A stretch of DNA of 64,000 nt from Microbulbifer sp. TB1203. Lineage in GTDB: Bacteria; Pseudomonadota; Gammaproteobacteria; Pseudomonadales; Cellvibrionaceae. Of the stretch, positions 43,365 to 52,172 are shown in pieces; within the stretch, counting starts at the first letter, position 1, and each line of letters starts with the position of its first letter. A program made the position numbers and the translations under genes. Location: positions 3,992,001 through 4,056,000 of the forward strand of contig NZ_CP116899.1 of assembly GCF_030997045.1 (NCBI RefSeq). The letters run 5' to 3'. The notes below the pieces were generated by a model. That model saw only the letters and a list, made by a program, of their open reading frames with translations, did not search any database and was not told the origin of the DNA.

Positions 43365-44114
43365 TTAAGCGTTTTCCGGACCGGCACCGAAGACTTTGCG
43401 GTACACAACGCCATAGGCCACGGCCACGGTGGGGATCGCCCAGATCAGGCCGATCAGCAGCGCCAGGCCGCCCACCACGTAGATCAGTAGGCACAGCAGC
43501 AGGAAGCCGAACATGGGAAACCAGTGCTTGGTGATCGCCTTGCGTGATGTCTCCAGCGCCTGCCAGGGACCCAGGCCCTTGTCCACGATCAACGGGATTG
43601 CCAGGATATAGGCCACCGCCAGGTAGATACCGGGAATAATCAGCAGCGCGAAGCCGATAACGATCAAAATCGACATCAGAATATTGCACACAACCAGAGG
43701 CACTATCTTGTCGAAGTGGGAGAAGACCTCGGTGCCGGATACCTTTTCATCGCGGGCGATCTTGATGCCGATCATCAGCATCCCGGCGACTATCGGCGCC
43801 GCGGCGGCGGTGACGATCAGCTGGTGCAGCAGCGAGGAAGTGACGGAGGCGTTCGCGGCCTCCTCTGGATCGAAAGCGGGGTAGCCGGTGATCAGGCCGG
43901 AGATAAAGGTAATAACCCCCGCGGCGATCACGTAGAGCAGAATGCCCAGCCACACAGTGCCCTTGTGGCCCTTGATGCGGCCCCAGGCCTCGCTGATGAT
44001 TTCGCCAACGGAAATCGCGTAGTCCCCTGCCAGTCCTTTTTCCAGAGAGCCGTAGTCCCCGCTCTCTTCCCCCGCGGTCAGCTCCGATTCCGGGGCTTTA
44101 TAGATGTCACTCAT
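43365..44114 (-). CDS. Six-helix integral membrane protein of unknown function
   Basis: About 249 residues. A short polar N-terminus (MSDIYKAPESELTAGEE) of the type found in many DUF975/BPSS1780-like proteins precedes about six membrane helices, for example VWLGILLYVIAAGVITFIS and PLVVCNILMSILIVIGFALL. A GLGPWQALETSRKAITKHW loop resembles the conserved segment of that group. It is 18 bases upstream of the RDD gene, so it may belong to the same operon. Start: ATG 44114. Confidence 0.8.
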   Translation of the reverse strand: MSDIYKAPESELTAGEESGDYGSLEKGLAGDYAISVGEIISEAWGRIKGHKGTVWLGILLYVIAAGVITFISGLITGYPAFDPEEAANASVTSSLLHQLIVTAAAAPIVAGMLMIGIKIARDEKVSGTEVFSHFDKIVPLVVCNILMSILIVIGFALLIIPGIYLAVAYILAIPLIVDKGLGPWQALETSRKAITKHWFPMFGFLLLCLLIYVVGGLALLIGLIWAIPTVAVAYGVVYRKVFGAGPENA

Positions 44115-44273
44115 TGTTTTGATATCCTGTCTCGATTCTTTTTTGTCCAGAGTCACAGAGCCCATCCGACCAATATCTCACAGCCGCACCCCCTGCGACA
44201 ATCCCACAGTAGGATTAGGCGATCGGTGCGGCAGGCGATAAGATCGGCGGCGGGAAAAGAGAGAGCGCGAATC

Positions 44274-44858
44274 ATGAAGAAAGGACTGCTGATTTCAGCA
44301 CTGCTGCTGGCACTGTTCGCCGGCGGCTATGCCGCCCTGCCCTGGTACACTGCGGAGCAGATAGTGCGGGCCGCGGAGGCGGAGGACATCGAGCGGCTGC
44401 GGGGCTACATAGACTTTCCCACCCTGCGCGAAAACCTCAAACAGCGCTTGCAGCGGCGGCTGCGCGAATCCATGGGCGAGTCGGTGCCGGAGGAGCTGAG
44501 CGAGCTGCTCACCGCTGGTGCCAACCTGTTTATCATGCCCCTCCTGAACCAGCTGGTAACCCCGGAGGGCATCGGTGACCTGCTGCGCGGCGGCAAAAAC
44601 CTGCGCGAGTTCGAGCGGGAGCTGTACCGGGATTCGCTGCCGAACGGGGATTCTCCGGAGCCCGACCCAATAGATCGCGAGGGCGACTGGCGGCTGCTGA
44701 GCTGGCGTTTCCTGGACATCAACCGCGTCGCCGCCGACTGCGGCGACGACAACGGCGCGCAGCTGCGCCTGATACTGCAGCGCCAGGGACTGCACTGGCG
44801 GCTGGTGGATATCGCCCTGCTGGACCGGAAAGAAGAATTAAAGTGGACCGGAATTTGA
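44274..44858 (+). CDS. DUF2939-like exported/membrane-anchored protein
   Basis: 194 residues. An N-terminal signal anchor (MKKGLLISALLLALFAGGYA) is followed by the DUF2939 pattern: LPWYTAEQIVRAAEAEDIE, RLRGYIDFPTLRENLKQRL and a C-terminal beta-rich part (GAQLRLILQRQGLHWRLVDI). The role of DUF2939 proteins is unknown. The open frame starts far upstream, but only the ATG at 44274 gives the family N-terminus. It diverges from the 43365 membrane gene and almost touches the DUF2237 gene. Confidence 0.83.
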   Translation: MKKGLLISALLLALFAGGYAALPWYTAEQIVRAAEAEDIERLRGYIDFPTLRENLKQRLQRRLRESMGESVPEELSELLTAGANLFIMPLLNQLVTPEGIGDLLRGGKNLREFERELYRDSLPNGDSPEPDPIDREGDWRLLSWRFLDINRVAADCGDDNGAQLRLILQRQGLHWRLVDIALLDRKEELKWTGI

Positions 44859-44859
44859 T

Positions 44860-45237
44860 ATGAAAATGGAAGACTCCCTCAACGTATTCGGTGATCCCCT
44901 GCTGCCCTGCAGCACGAACCCGCTCACCGGCTTTTTTCGCGACGGCTGCTGCAACACCAACGAGCAGGACGTCGGCTCGCACACGGTGTGCGTGGAAGTC
45001 TCCGAGGAATTCCTGAATTTCTCCCGCGCCCGGGGCAACGACCTCAGCACCCCCATGGAAGAATTCGGCTTCCCCGGCCTGGAGCCCGGCGACCGCTGGT
45101 GCCTCTGCGCCGCCCGCTGGCTAGAGGCCCAAAAGCATGACATGGCACCGCGGGTCTATTTGCAGCGCACGCATGTGAAGGCTTTGGAAATAGTGCCGCT
45201 GACGGTGTTGCGGCGGTATGCGGTGGATCTCAACTAA
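44860..45237 (+). CDS. DUF2237-family protein
   Basis: 125 residues. The family signature NVFGDPLLPCSTNPLTGFFR near the N-terminus, DGCCNTNEQDVGSHTVCVEV and GDRWCLCAARWLEA are all present, with many conserved Cys. DUF2237 proteins are small, cytoplasmic and of unknown function. The start lies one base after the DUF2939 stop, so the two genes are translated together. Confidence 0.92.
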   Translation: MKMEDSLNVFGDPLLPCSTNPLTGFFRDGCCNTNEQDVGSHTVCVEVSEEFLNFSRARGNDLSTPMEEFGFPGLEPGDRWCLCAARWLEAQKHDMAPRVYLQRTHVKALEIVPLTVLRRYAVDLN

Positions 45238-45259
45238 CGGCTCGCCGAATGGCGCTGGC

Positions 45260-45290
45260 TTTTGTAGGAGCCCGCGTGCAGGCGAATACT
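45260..45290. repeat. Family C half element
   Basis: TTTGTAGGAGCCCGCGTGCA matches one arm of the pairs at 7054-7131 and 48249-48320. The opposite arm is not present nearby. Confidence 0.65.
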
Positions 45291-45326
45291 AGAGCTTAAA
45301 CGACAGCGGTTAGGTAATTGTTTTTC

Positions 45327-45398
45327 GTAGGATGGGCAAAGCGGAGCGTGCCCATCAGGGTCGTCGAAGATGGGCACGCTCCGCTTTGCCCATCCTAC
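45327..45398. repeat. Palindromic repeat, family D
   Basis: GTAGGATGGGCAAAGCGGAG and CTCCGCTTTGCCCATCCTAC form an inverted pair between the convergent DUF2237 and AgmX-type genes, where it may help termination on both sides. Confidence 0.88.
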
Positions 45399-45413
45399 AT
45401 AAAATCACCTAGA

Positions 45414-46388
45414 TCAGGACGGCAGGAAGTCAATCGAGTAATTCAGCGTGGCCCGATCCACGTTGGCCGCTCCAAAGTTGATCAGGCGGATTCTGGCCAG
45501 GAGTTTCCGCTCCAGGTCCGGGCTGTTCAATTCGCTGCTGACCAGTTTTATTCCCGAAACACTGCCATTGGGCTCGATGATCAGCTGCACAGTGACCTTG
45601 CCTTGTAGTGTGGGGTCGCGGCGCAGGGCGCGGTTGTAGATGGCGTAGATGGCGCTCTTGTTGGCTTCCATTACGCTGCGGATGGATTCCTCGGCGCGGG
45701 CGGATTTTTCGCGGCGCGCTTTCTGGCCCGCTTCCCGGGCGGCGCCGCTGGCCTGGGCGTTTTCGACCACGGTGGTCTCCCGCGCGGCCAGGGCTCTGCC
45801 GCCGGTGTCGCGGCTCAATTTGCCGGTGTTGACGCCGCCGCTGGCGGTCTTGGAGCGGTCGGAGATCAGTGAGCGGTCTACGGTTTTCGCGCTGGTGGCG
45901 GCGCCCGCTGCCAACTGACCGCTGCTGACTTCCGCGATATCGACGCTCTCGCGCATCGCCAGCAGGTCATCCTGCATCTGCAGCAGTCCGCTGTTGGCGG
46001 CTTTCTTGCGTGCGAGCTCCACTTTCGCCGCGGGGGGCTTTTCCTGGATTTTGGGTTCTGGCTTCGGTTCGGGCTTTTTCGGTTCCGGTGCTTTTTTCTC
46101 CGGCTGCTTTTTCTCCACCGGCTTTGGCTTGGGTTTCGGTTCCGGCTTGGGCAGGGTTTTCTTTTCCAGGATCACCTTGGCCAGTTGCGGCGGAATCCGC
46201 TCGGCCTGTTCGCGGGTGAGTTCCGGCACCGGGATCAGCGCCACGACGATGCCCAACAGGAGAAACGCGATCAGGCCGTGCTTGAGAAAGCGGACGAATC
46301 GTTTGTCCTCTTCCTCGCTGGCGGACCAGGGCAGTACCGTTCCCTGGAACAGCCAGGGGGCGTATTGGGGATTGATTGCACTTGCCAT
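45414..46388 (-). CDS. TonB-like energy transducer of the AgmX/PglI type
   Basis: 324 residues. A single helix near the N-terminus (LIAFLLLGIVVALIPV, about 39-54) is followed by a long Pro/Lys/Glu stretch (KPEPKPKPKPVEKKQPEKKA, about 82-120). A helical middle then leads to a C-terminal domain with the AgmX/PglI/TonB-like pattern: IYAIYNRALRRDPTLQGKVT, VQLIIEPNGSVSGIKLVSSE and a final RIRLINFGA. This is the layout of TonB and of the gliding-motility proteins AgmX/GltG-J. It is the last gene of the array and follows two ExbD genes and an ExbB gene, suggesting that it carries proton-motive-force energy across the periplasm. Confidence 0.88.
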   Translation of the reverse strand: MASAINPQYAPWLFQGTVLPWSASEEEDKRFVRFLKHGLIAFLLLGIVVALIPVPELTREQAERIPPQLAKVILEKKTLPKPEPKPKPKPVEKKQPEKKAPEPKKPEPKPEPKIQEKPPAAKVELARKKAANSGLLQMQDDLLAMRESVDIAEVSSGQLAAGAATSAKTVDRSLISDRSKTASGGVNTGKLSRDTGGRALAARETTVVENAQASGAAREAGQKARREKSARAEESIRSVMEANKSAIYAIYNRALRRDPTLQGKVTVQLIIEPNGSVSGIKLVSSELNSPDLERKLLARIRLINFGAANVDRATLNYSIDFLPS

Positions 46389-46389
46389 A

Positions 46390-46914
46390 TCAGCTGCCGA
46401 CCCCCGTCTCCGGTGGGTCTTCTGGCGTTGTCTGGTTGACGGCGAAAGACATATCGCGGAAATCCGCCGCCGCGCAGGTTTGCATAATCTGTTTCAGCAG
46501 TTGGTAGGGCACTTTTTCGTCCCCCATGATGGTCACCGCACGGCCTGCTTCCTTCTTTTCCTCCGGCAGGGGCCCCGCGCGTTCGGCGTGGTATTTCAGT
46601 TCCGCCAGCAGCGGAGCTATCTGTTCGGCACTGCCGTCGATCTCGCCGACGCGCGCGACCAGGCGCTCGCCCACGAACAGCTGTTCGCCGTTGACGCGCA
46701 CCAGGGTGGTCAATTCGGGTTTCTGGTTAGAGGTGGAGTCCGGCAGTTTGATCGTCTTGTCGGTCTGCAGCACTTCCACATCCGAGGAGTTCACCAGCAG
46801 GAAAAACACCAGGATGGTGAAGATATCCATCAGCGAAACCAGGTTGAGTTTCGACTGCTGTTTTTTCTGCCGCTGTTTGCGCTCTTGCAGCTTGGCGGCC
46901 ACATTCAAATTCAT
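46390..46914 (-). CDS. ExbD/TolR-family proton-channel subunit with canonical membrane Asp
   Basis: 174 residues. A basic, Gln-rich cytoplasmic N-terminus leads into the single helix SKLNLVSLMDIFTILVFFLL, in which Asp30 is the proton-carrying residue of ExbD/TolR. A periplasmic beta-alpha domain follows. The ATG at 46914 gives the normal start; the longer frame to 46965 runs into the second ExbD gene, whose stop is almost adjacent. Confidence 0.92.
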   Translation of the reverse strand: MNLNVAAKLQERKQRQKKQQSKLNLVSLMDIFTILVFFLLVNSSDVEVLQTDKTIKLPDSTSNQKPELTTLVRVNGEQLFVGERLVARVGEIDGSAEQIAPLLAELKYHAERAGPLPEEKKEAGRAVTIMGDEKVPYQLLKQIMQTCAAADFRDMSFAVNQTTPEDPPETGVGS

Positions 46915-46915
46915 C

Positions 46916-47452
46916 TTATTGCCCCGCTGCGGTTTCCAGGGATTGCGCTTGAGCCCGGGGCGCATCGCCCAGGGATACCTGCGGGAAGAGTTCCGCGTCC
47001 ACCACCGACGCGGCCACCACCGCGCGATAGCTGCGCGCGGTGTCCATGGCGGCCACCAGGGTTTTGTAGGGGGTGTTCACTTCGGAGAGAATCACCAAGT
47101 CTTTCTTGTCGATGGATTTTTCGCGCAGCTGCCGTTTCACTTCCTGCAGCACATCCGACACAGTGTCAAAATCCGGCTCGCCGTCCCGGTGCGGTATGCG
47201 CTTGACCCGCATGCCGGCCGGATAGTTGATATCGATATGGGATTGGCGCAGCACCACTTCCAGCTGCCGGTTTTCCTCGCCGCTGGCGCTGCCGTCACTC
47301 AGGCCGGGCAGGTTCAGCTTGAGCACTGAGATGTGCGAGAACACCATATTGAGCAGCAGCACCGGTACCAGGATGGTCATCAGGCTCATAAAGGAGGTGA
47401 TGTCCAGTTCCCCCTCCTGTGTGGTGCGGCGGCGTATATTGAGTTTGAGCAT
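46916..47452 (-). CDS. Second ExbD/TolR-family subunit, membrane Asp replaced
   Basis: 178 residues. The N-terminus (MLKLNIRRRTTQEGELDITS) and single helix (FMSLMTILVPVLLLNMVF) are ExbD-like. Aligning LDITSFMSLMTILV with the LNLVSLMDIFTILV of its neighbour places Ser23 where the proton-carrying Asp is expected; Asp17 lies six residues earlier, before the membrane. The periplasmic domain is larger and includes a KDLVILSEVNTPYKTLVAAM stretch. It may be a structural partner of the other ExbD. Confidence 0.87.
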   Translation of the reverse strand: MLKLNIRRRTTQEGELDITSFMSLMTILVPVLLLNMVFSHISVLKLNLPGLSDGSASGEENRQLEVVLRQSHIDINYPAGMRVKRIPHRDGEPDFDTVSDVLQEVKRQLREKSIDKKDLVILSEVNTPYKTLVAAMDTARSYRAVVAASVVDAELFPQVSLGDAPRAQAQSLETAAGQ

Positions 47453-47464
47453 GATCGCTTTCCG

Positions 47465-48130
47465 TCAGCCCTTCGCGGCCCGCTGCTCTGCCATCTGTGC
47501 GCGGCCCATGGTGAGCAGGTTCAGGTACTTGACCCCGGCCATCTGCAGGCTGTCGATGATCTCGTTGGTCTTATTCTGCAGCATGGAGTAGAAGAGCAGC
47601 AGCGGGATGGCGGAGATCAGGCCGAAGGCGGTGGTGTTCATGGCCACGGAAATACTGGAGGAGAGCATGGAGGCCTTTTCCGACGGGTCGGCGTTGGCCA
47701 CCGCGGTAAAGGCGGCGATCAAGCCCATAATGGTGCCCAGCAGGCCGAGCAGGGTGGCGATATTGGCCAGGGTGGCCAGGTAGCTGGTGCGCTTTTCCAG
47801 GCGTGGCACCGCTTCCAGGATGCCCTCTTCGATTGCCAGGGCGATATTTTCATCCCGCTTGGCGTACTGCATGGTGCCGATGCCGGCGGCGGCGATACGC
47901 CCGATGGCCGCCTTGTTTTCCCGCGCCAGCTGCAGCACGCCGTTGTAGTTGCGTTTTTGCAGCATCGGCAACACCTGCTGGTAGGCGCGGCGGTTGGAAG
48001 TCTTGGCGAGGGAGAGGAATATCCAGCGCTCCACCACCATCACCAGGCCGATTACCAGTACCAGTGCAATGGGGTACATGAAAGGGCCACCGTTTTGAAA
48101 GAAGCGCAGCAGCGCCTGGGTGAATTCCAT
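47465..48130 (-). CDS. ExbB/TolQ/MotA-family proton-channel protein
   Basis: 221 residues with three helices: PFMYPIALVLVIGLVMVVERW near the N-terminus, then YLATLANIATLLGLLGTIMGL and LISAIPLLLFYSML. The second and third helices hold the conserved Thr/Gly residues that line the proton path. It should form the pentameric channel that the ExbD subunits use. The gene starts ATG at 48130. It precedes the two ExbD genes and the AgmX-type gene in the expected order. Confidence 0.94.
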   Translation of the reverse strand: MEFTQALLRFFQNGGPFMYPIALVLVIGLVMVVERWIFLSLAKTSNRRAYQQVLPMLQKRNYNGVLQLARENKAAIGRIAAAGIGTMQYAKRDENIALAIEEGILEAVPRLEKRTSYLATLANIATLLGLLGTIMGLIAAFTAVANADPSEKASMLSSSISVAMNTTAFGLISAIPLLLFYSMLQNKTNEIIDSLQMAGVKYLNLLTMGRAQMAEQRAAKG

Positions 48131-48248
48131 GGTCAAAATCTCCGCTAAAATAAAAAATTATGTAACTGCCCACTTGCCGGGGCTCTGAACTCGGAAAAAT
48201 CGTAGGCGGATATGCTTGATTTTTATCCGCCCTACGGACTATTTCCCC

Positions 48249-48320
48249 CTGTAGGAGCCTGCTTGCAGGCGAACAAGAACGGAGCTCCGTAGCCGTTCGC
48301 CTGCAAGCAGGCTCCTACAG
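48249..48320. repeat. Palindromic repeat, family C
   Basis: CTGTAGGAGCCTGCTTGCAG and CTGCAAGCAGGCTCCTACAG form a perfect 20-base inverted pair around about 32 bases (ACAAGAACGGAGCTCCGTAG contains its own small stem). It lies between the ExbB gene and the small exported protein gene, the widest gap in this array. Confidence 0.92.
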
Positions 48321-48331
48321 GAAATGCTCCT

Positions 48332-48610
48332 TTAATCAGCCTCTTTTTCATTGGACTGCAGCAATTTGATCTCCCGCTGGAACTCCGAGTAATCCCGGTG
48401 CGCAAATACATCGCCGATGGTCTGCGGCAGGCCGCCATCCAGGCGCGCGAGGCTGTCGGCCTGTTTCCAGGGGATGATATACAGCACCTTCGGTTGCTCC
48501 TGGTTGCCGATCACGGTGGATTCCAGTTCGATCACGTCCTCGGCGGCCGCGCCGCCCGCGCCGCCCGACAGTGCCGCGAGCAGGGCGCCATATTGCAGCA
48601 GCTTTTTCAT
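48332..48610 (-). CDS. Small exported protein of the ExbB-ExbD-TPR array
   Basis: 92 residues. A cleavable signal (MKKLLQYGALLAALSGGAGG AAA) precedes a short acidic mature region: EDVIELESTVIGNQEQPKVL, then YIIPWKQAD and a helical tail. No family is recognised. It starts directly after the stop of the TPR lipoprotein gene, so it is probably co-translated. Confidence 0.75.
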   Translation of the reverse strand: MKKLLQYGALLAALSGGAGGAAAEDVIELESTVIGNQEQPKVLYIIPWKQADSLARLDGGLPQTIGDVFAHRDYSEFQREIKLLQSNEKEAD

Positions 48611-49366
48611 TTACAGCCTCCGCTCCAGATCCACTATCCAGCCGGCCAGCTGGCGGTCCTCTTCTTCCTGCAGCGCCTGGGCGGCGCGGTAGTGTTGCAG
48701 CGCCTCTTCCGGTTTGTGCAGGTAGAGGTCGAACAGTATGCCCAGGTTTATGTGGGCGTCCGCGTAGTCCGGCCAGCGTTTCAGCGCCTCCCGGTAGTTC
48801 TGTTCCGCTTCTTCGAAGCGGCCGGCGTCGCGCAGCAGGGCCGCCAGTTCGTTCCAGGCGAATACGTTGTTGCCGTTGGCGGCGATAGCCTGGCGCAGGC
48901 TCTGTTCCGCGGCCTCGGGTTTGTCCAGTTTTCTCTGCACTAAGCCCAGGTTGAGCCAGGGGCCGGAGAGTTTGGGCCAGCTTTCTGTCAGTTTTGTTAA
49001 TTCGGCTTCCGCCGCGGCCAGGTCGCCGCGCTCAAAGGCCTGCCGTGCAATTTCCATTCCGTCCCGCGCAGCTTGCGGGGCGCGATCCGCCTGGGCCAGG
49101 TAGGGATTTGGGGTTCGCTGGCTTTCGCCGCCGGTTTCTCCGGTACTTTCCTGTGGTCCGAGGGCGGGTGTGCAGGCGACCAGCGCTGCCAAGGAGAGTG
49201 CAGCGAACAGCCGGCAGATAAACGTTGCGGAGTGCTTGTAGGATGGGCAAAGCGAAGCGTGCCCATCTTCCGCGGCGTTGATGGGCGCGCTTCGCTTTGC
49301 CCATCCTACAAAAATCGCCACAGCCGTGCGTAGCCGGTAAGTGATTTGACGTTCAGTGCAGTGCAT
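48611..49366 (-). CDS. TPR lipoprotein with a palindromic repeat translated into its N-terminus
   Basis: Up to 251 residues. The mature part is a lipoprotein (signal core AALSLAALVAC, lipidated Cys65) with about four TPR units (for example LSGPWLNLGLVQRKLDKPEA, NVFAWNELAALLRDAGRFEE). Between the start and the hydrophobic core lies a complete family D repeat (49238-49309) read in frame (WAKRSAPINAAEDGHASLCP). No ATG or GTG occurs between the repeat and the core, and the only TTG is inside the core. Translation must therefore begin before the repeat, at ATG 49366 (overlapping the upstream gene) or GTG 49321. Confidence 0.78.
   Translation of the reverse strand: MHCTERQITYRLRTAVAIFVGWAKRSAPINAAEDGHASLCPSYKHSATFICRLFAALSLAALVACTPALGPQESTGETGGESQRTPNPYLAQADRAPQAARDGMEIARQAFERGDLAAAEAELTKLTESWPKLSGPWLNLGLVQRKLDKPEAAEQSLRQAIAANGNNVFAWNELAALLRDAGRFEEAEQNYREALKRWPDYADAHINLGILFDLYLHKPEEALQHYRAAQALQEEEDRQLAGWIVDLERRL
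49238..49309. repeat. Palindromic repeat, family D, in coding sequence
   Basis: GTAGGATGGGCAAAGCGAAG and the inverted GCTTCGCTTTGCCCATCCTAC lie within the TPR lipoprotein gene. The frame of the gene is open across the whole element. Confidence 0.9.
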
Positions 49367-52172
49367 TGCTCCACCCCAGGGTTTTTTCCGGTTTCTGGTA
49401 GCGGGCCGGCAGCAGTTTGCCGAGGGAGTCGAAGCTGCGTTTTACCCAGTCGTCGTAGAGGCCGTCGGTGGTGCGCTGAATATTGGCTTCGTGCAGTTCA
49501 ATGGCTTTTTCCTCGAAGGGATAGGCCTGTTCCTCCAGCAGGATTTCGTACTGCTCCAGCTCCAGCGCATCGAGGCCGTTGGGCCGCTGGGATTCCATCA
49601 GGTCGCGGCTCAGCTGGCGGTAGACTTCCGCCAGGCGGAAGTTCGCCTGGGTGGTGAATTCGGCGATATTGAATTTCAGCACCTTGCGGTAGTCGGCCAC
49701 GGTGGTGTCCAGGGCGCGCTTCTTGTCCGCCAGGCTGGCTTTCAGCGGCAGCCGCAGGGGCAGGCGTGCGAAGGACTGGAAGCTCTGCTCCGCCAGTTCG
49801 CTCTGGGCGTAAGCGGCCAGGTAGCGGCCCCGCGGGGATTCGACTTTGTTGTATGCCAGGCTTTGCAGCCAAGGGTTGCGCTGTTGCCGCTGGGATTTGT
49901 CGTGGAGCTGGATCAACTGGTACTGGGCCTCCAGCCGCTGTTCCGCGGGTTGCTGCCACTGTTCGCTGTACTGTCGGTAGGCGGCGATGGCCTTGTCCGT
50001 TTCCCCCGCCTGCTGGAATTGTTCCGCGGCCATAAACAGCGATTGGCGGCGCACTTCCGCGTCCGGATCGGTCTGCGCCAGCCGCAGCAGTTCGCCTGCG
50101 GCGGCGCCCGGCAGTCCCAGCGCCTGGAAAATCACTACCGCCTTGGCGGCCAGGGTCGGCGCCAGTCGGTGGGCGGGGTAGTACTGGCGGAAATCCGCCA
50201 GCTCCGCGCTGGCCCGCTGCCAGTCCTGCATGTCGATTAAATAATTGATCGCGTCGTACTGGGCGGTGGCGGCGATATCCGTGCGCCCGCTGTCGCGGAT
50301 ACGCAGCAGATGGCGCAGCCCTTCTTCGTTGGGCCCCTCTGCCATCGCCAGCTCCGCCTGGCGGTAGATGGCCGCCTGCAAACGCTGTTGCGCGGTTTTG
50401 TACGCGCTCTCCTCCGGCGCCGCCCCCTGTAGCACCGAGGTGTAGGCCAGCTCCGCCTGGGGATAGTCCTGCAGTTCGAAATAGCTGTGCCCGAGCACTA
50501 AATAGAGGTTCTGTCTCTGGCGGCGGTCCGGTGGCGGCTGCCATTCACTGGCGCGTTGCGCCGCGGCGATGGCCTCGGGATAGCGGGCCTGACGGAACAG
50601 ATTGTCGGCGGCGTCCAGGAGAACTGGCAGCGCGCGTCTGTCTCCGGGCCAGGCGTCGGCGAATTTCAGGCTGGCTTCGGTCTTGCGGTCCAGCCACAGG
50701 GTTTGCTGTTCGCCTTCAGTGCGCTGCTGCATCCTGCTCGCGGCGAGAATGGCCCCGTAACCCGCCTCGGCGCCCCGCTGCGGGTCGCGGTATTCCCAGG
50801 CCACGGTGCTGTAAGCGCTCCAGGCACCCGGGTCGTCGCCGGCGTGTTCCAGGCATTCCGCCATCAGGAAGACCATTTCCGGGGTGTCGCTGTCTTCGGG
50901 AAAGGTTTCCGCGTACTGCTGATAGAGGTTCGCCGCGGCCAGGTAGGCGGCGTGCGATTCGCGGGCAATTTTTGCCGCACTTTGTACAGACTTGCCGTTT
51001 TGTGTCGCTAGCGTCTTTTGTGTCGCTAACGCTTGGGCCCGGGCGTGGTCGTACTTTGCCAGTTCCGCCAGCCAGGGGCGCAGCCAGTCGGCCAGTTTTT
51101 CCCGTTGGGCATTGTCCGACTGCTGCCAGTAGTCGCTGCGGATGCCGTAGCGCTGTACGAACTCCCGCTTTGCCGGCAGTACTTCTCCGGGCAGTCGGGC
51201 GTTCTGCAGTGTCTCGATGGCGCGCAGGTGCAGCGCCGGGGCTTCCGGGCTCTGCGGATGGTTTTCCACAAAGGCCAGGTAGGTATTGGCGCTCTCGCGG
51301 TAACGCTCCTTTTCCCCGTACCATTCCCCCAGCGCGCGGTACAGGTGGTGCTGGTAGGGCCGGTTTTCCCCGGCGGGGCTGAAGGATTCGATCGCCTCGG
51401 CGCCGCCCTGGTAGCTGAATCCCAGGGCCAGGCCGCGCAGGCTGTCCTCCGCCAGGCGGCGCTGGCCCGCGGGCAGTTCGTCGAAGGGAGCGCGCCCGTG
51501 GAGCTGGTCCAGCAGCTGCAAAAAGGTTTCCGCGGAGCGACGGTATTCGGAGGACTTGAATTCGGACCAGCCGAGCATGTAGCGGGCATTGTCGGTGAAG
51601 GGGTTGTCGGCGAAAGGGGTTTCTCCCTGCTGCAGCAGCGCGCGGAAGTCCCGCGCCGCGGCGGGATAGTCCCGCCGGTTGAAGGCGGCCTCGCCGCGGC
51701 GGAAGAGCACCTCGGCGATAAACGGGGATTCCGGGGTCGCCGCGGCGATTTTTTCCAGCGCCTGCAGGGATTCCCCCATTTCGCCATCCAGCGCCCGCGC
51801 CCGGGCCAAGCGGTAGAGGATATAGTCGTCCCCCGGGGTCTCCGCGGCCAGCGCCTCGTATTGCTGTACCGCGCTGCGGTAGGAGACGGCGGTCTCGGGA
51901 TTGTCCGCCTGCCGCTGTTCCAGGCGCTCCATTTCCAGGTCTGCCAGGCGCAGGCGGATCTGCCGCCGGGTGTGGGAATCGGTGTTGCTGGCCAGGGCCT
52001 GTTCGTAACTGCGCTGCAGTGTGGCGATATCCGGCTGGGGAATCTCGATCGCCGGTTCCTGCGGTATGGTTGCCGAGGGCAGGTCCGCAAGGGTTTCCGA
52101 CGGCTGGTTGCCGCAGGCGGAGAGCAGGGTGCAGCCGATGGCGAGGGCGAGAATTTTCTTATTCACCGGCAC
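49353..52172 (-). CDS. Large TPR lipoprotein
   Basis: 939 residues. A lipoprotein signal (MPVNKKILALAIGCTLLSAC, Cys20) is followed by a long alpha-solenoid of TPR-like helices (for example RRGEAAFNRRDYPAAARDFR, YFELQDYPQAELAYTSVLQG, AAEQFQQAGETDKAIAAYRQ). No catalytic domain. It overlaps both neighbouring genes by 14 bases. A lipid-anchored solenoid beside an ExbB/ExbD/AgmX system could be the periplasmic scaffold the energiser pulls on, as TPR proteins do in the gliding-motility machinery of Myxococcus; this comparison is inference. Confidence 0.87.
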   Translation of the reverse strand: MPVNKKILALAIGCTLLSACGNQPSETLADLPSATIPQEPAIEIPQPDIATLQRSYEQALASNTDSHTRRQIRLRLADLEMERLEQRQADNPETAVSYRSAVQQYEALAAETPGDDYILYRLARARALDGEMGESLQALEKIAAATPESPFIAEVLFRRGEAAFNRRDYPAAARDFRALLQQGETPFADNPFTDNARYMLGWSEFKSSEYRRSAETFLQLLDQLHGRAPFDELPAGQRRLAEDSLRGLALGFSYQGGAEAIESFSPAGENRPYQHHLYRALGEWYGEKERYRESANTYLAFVENHPQSPEAPALHLRAIETLQNARLPGEVLPAKREFVQRYGIRSDYWQQSDNAQREKLADWLRPWLAELAKYDHARAQALATQKTLATQNGKSVQSAAKIARESHAAYLAAANLYQQYAETFPEDSDTPEMVFLMAECLEHAGDDPGAWSAYSTVAWEYRDPQRGAEAGYGAILAASRMQQRTEGEQQTLWLDRKTEASLKFADAWPGDRRALPVLLDAADNLFRQARYPEAIAAAQRASEWQPPPDRRQRQNLYLVLGHSYFELQDYPQAELAYTSVLQGAAPEESAYKTAQQRLQAAIYRQAELAMAEGPNEEGLRHLLRIRDSGRTDIAATAQYDAINYLIDMQDWQRASAELADFRQYYPAHRLAPTLAAKAVVIFQALGLPGAAAGELLRLAQTDPDAEVRRQSLFMAAEQFQQAGETDKAIAAYRQYSEQWQQPAEQRLEAQYQLIQLHDKSQRQQRNPWLQSLAYNKVESPRGRYLAAYAQSELAEQSFQSFARLPLRLPLKASLADKKRALDTTVADYRKVLKFNIAEFTTQANFRLAEVYRQLSRDLMESQRPNGLDALELEQYEILLEEQAYPFEEKAIELHEANIQRTTDGLYDDWVKRSFDSLGKLLPARYQKPEKTLGWSNALH

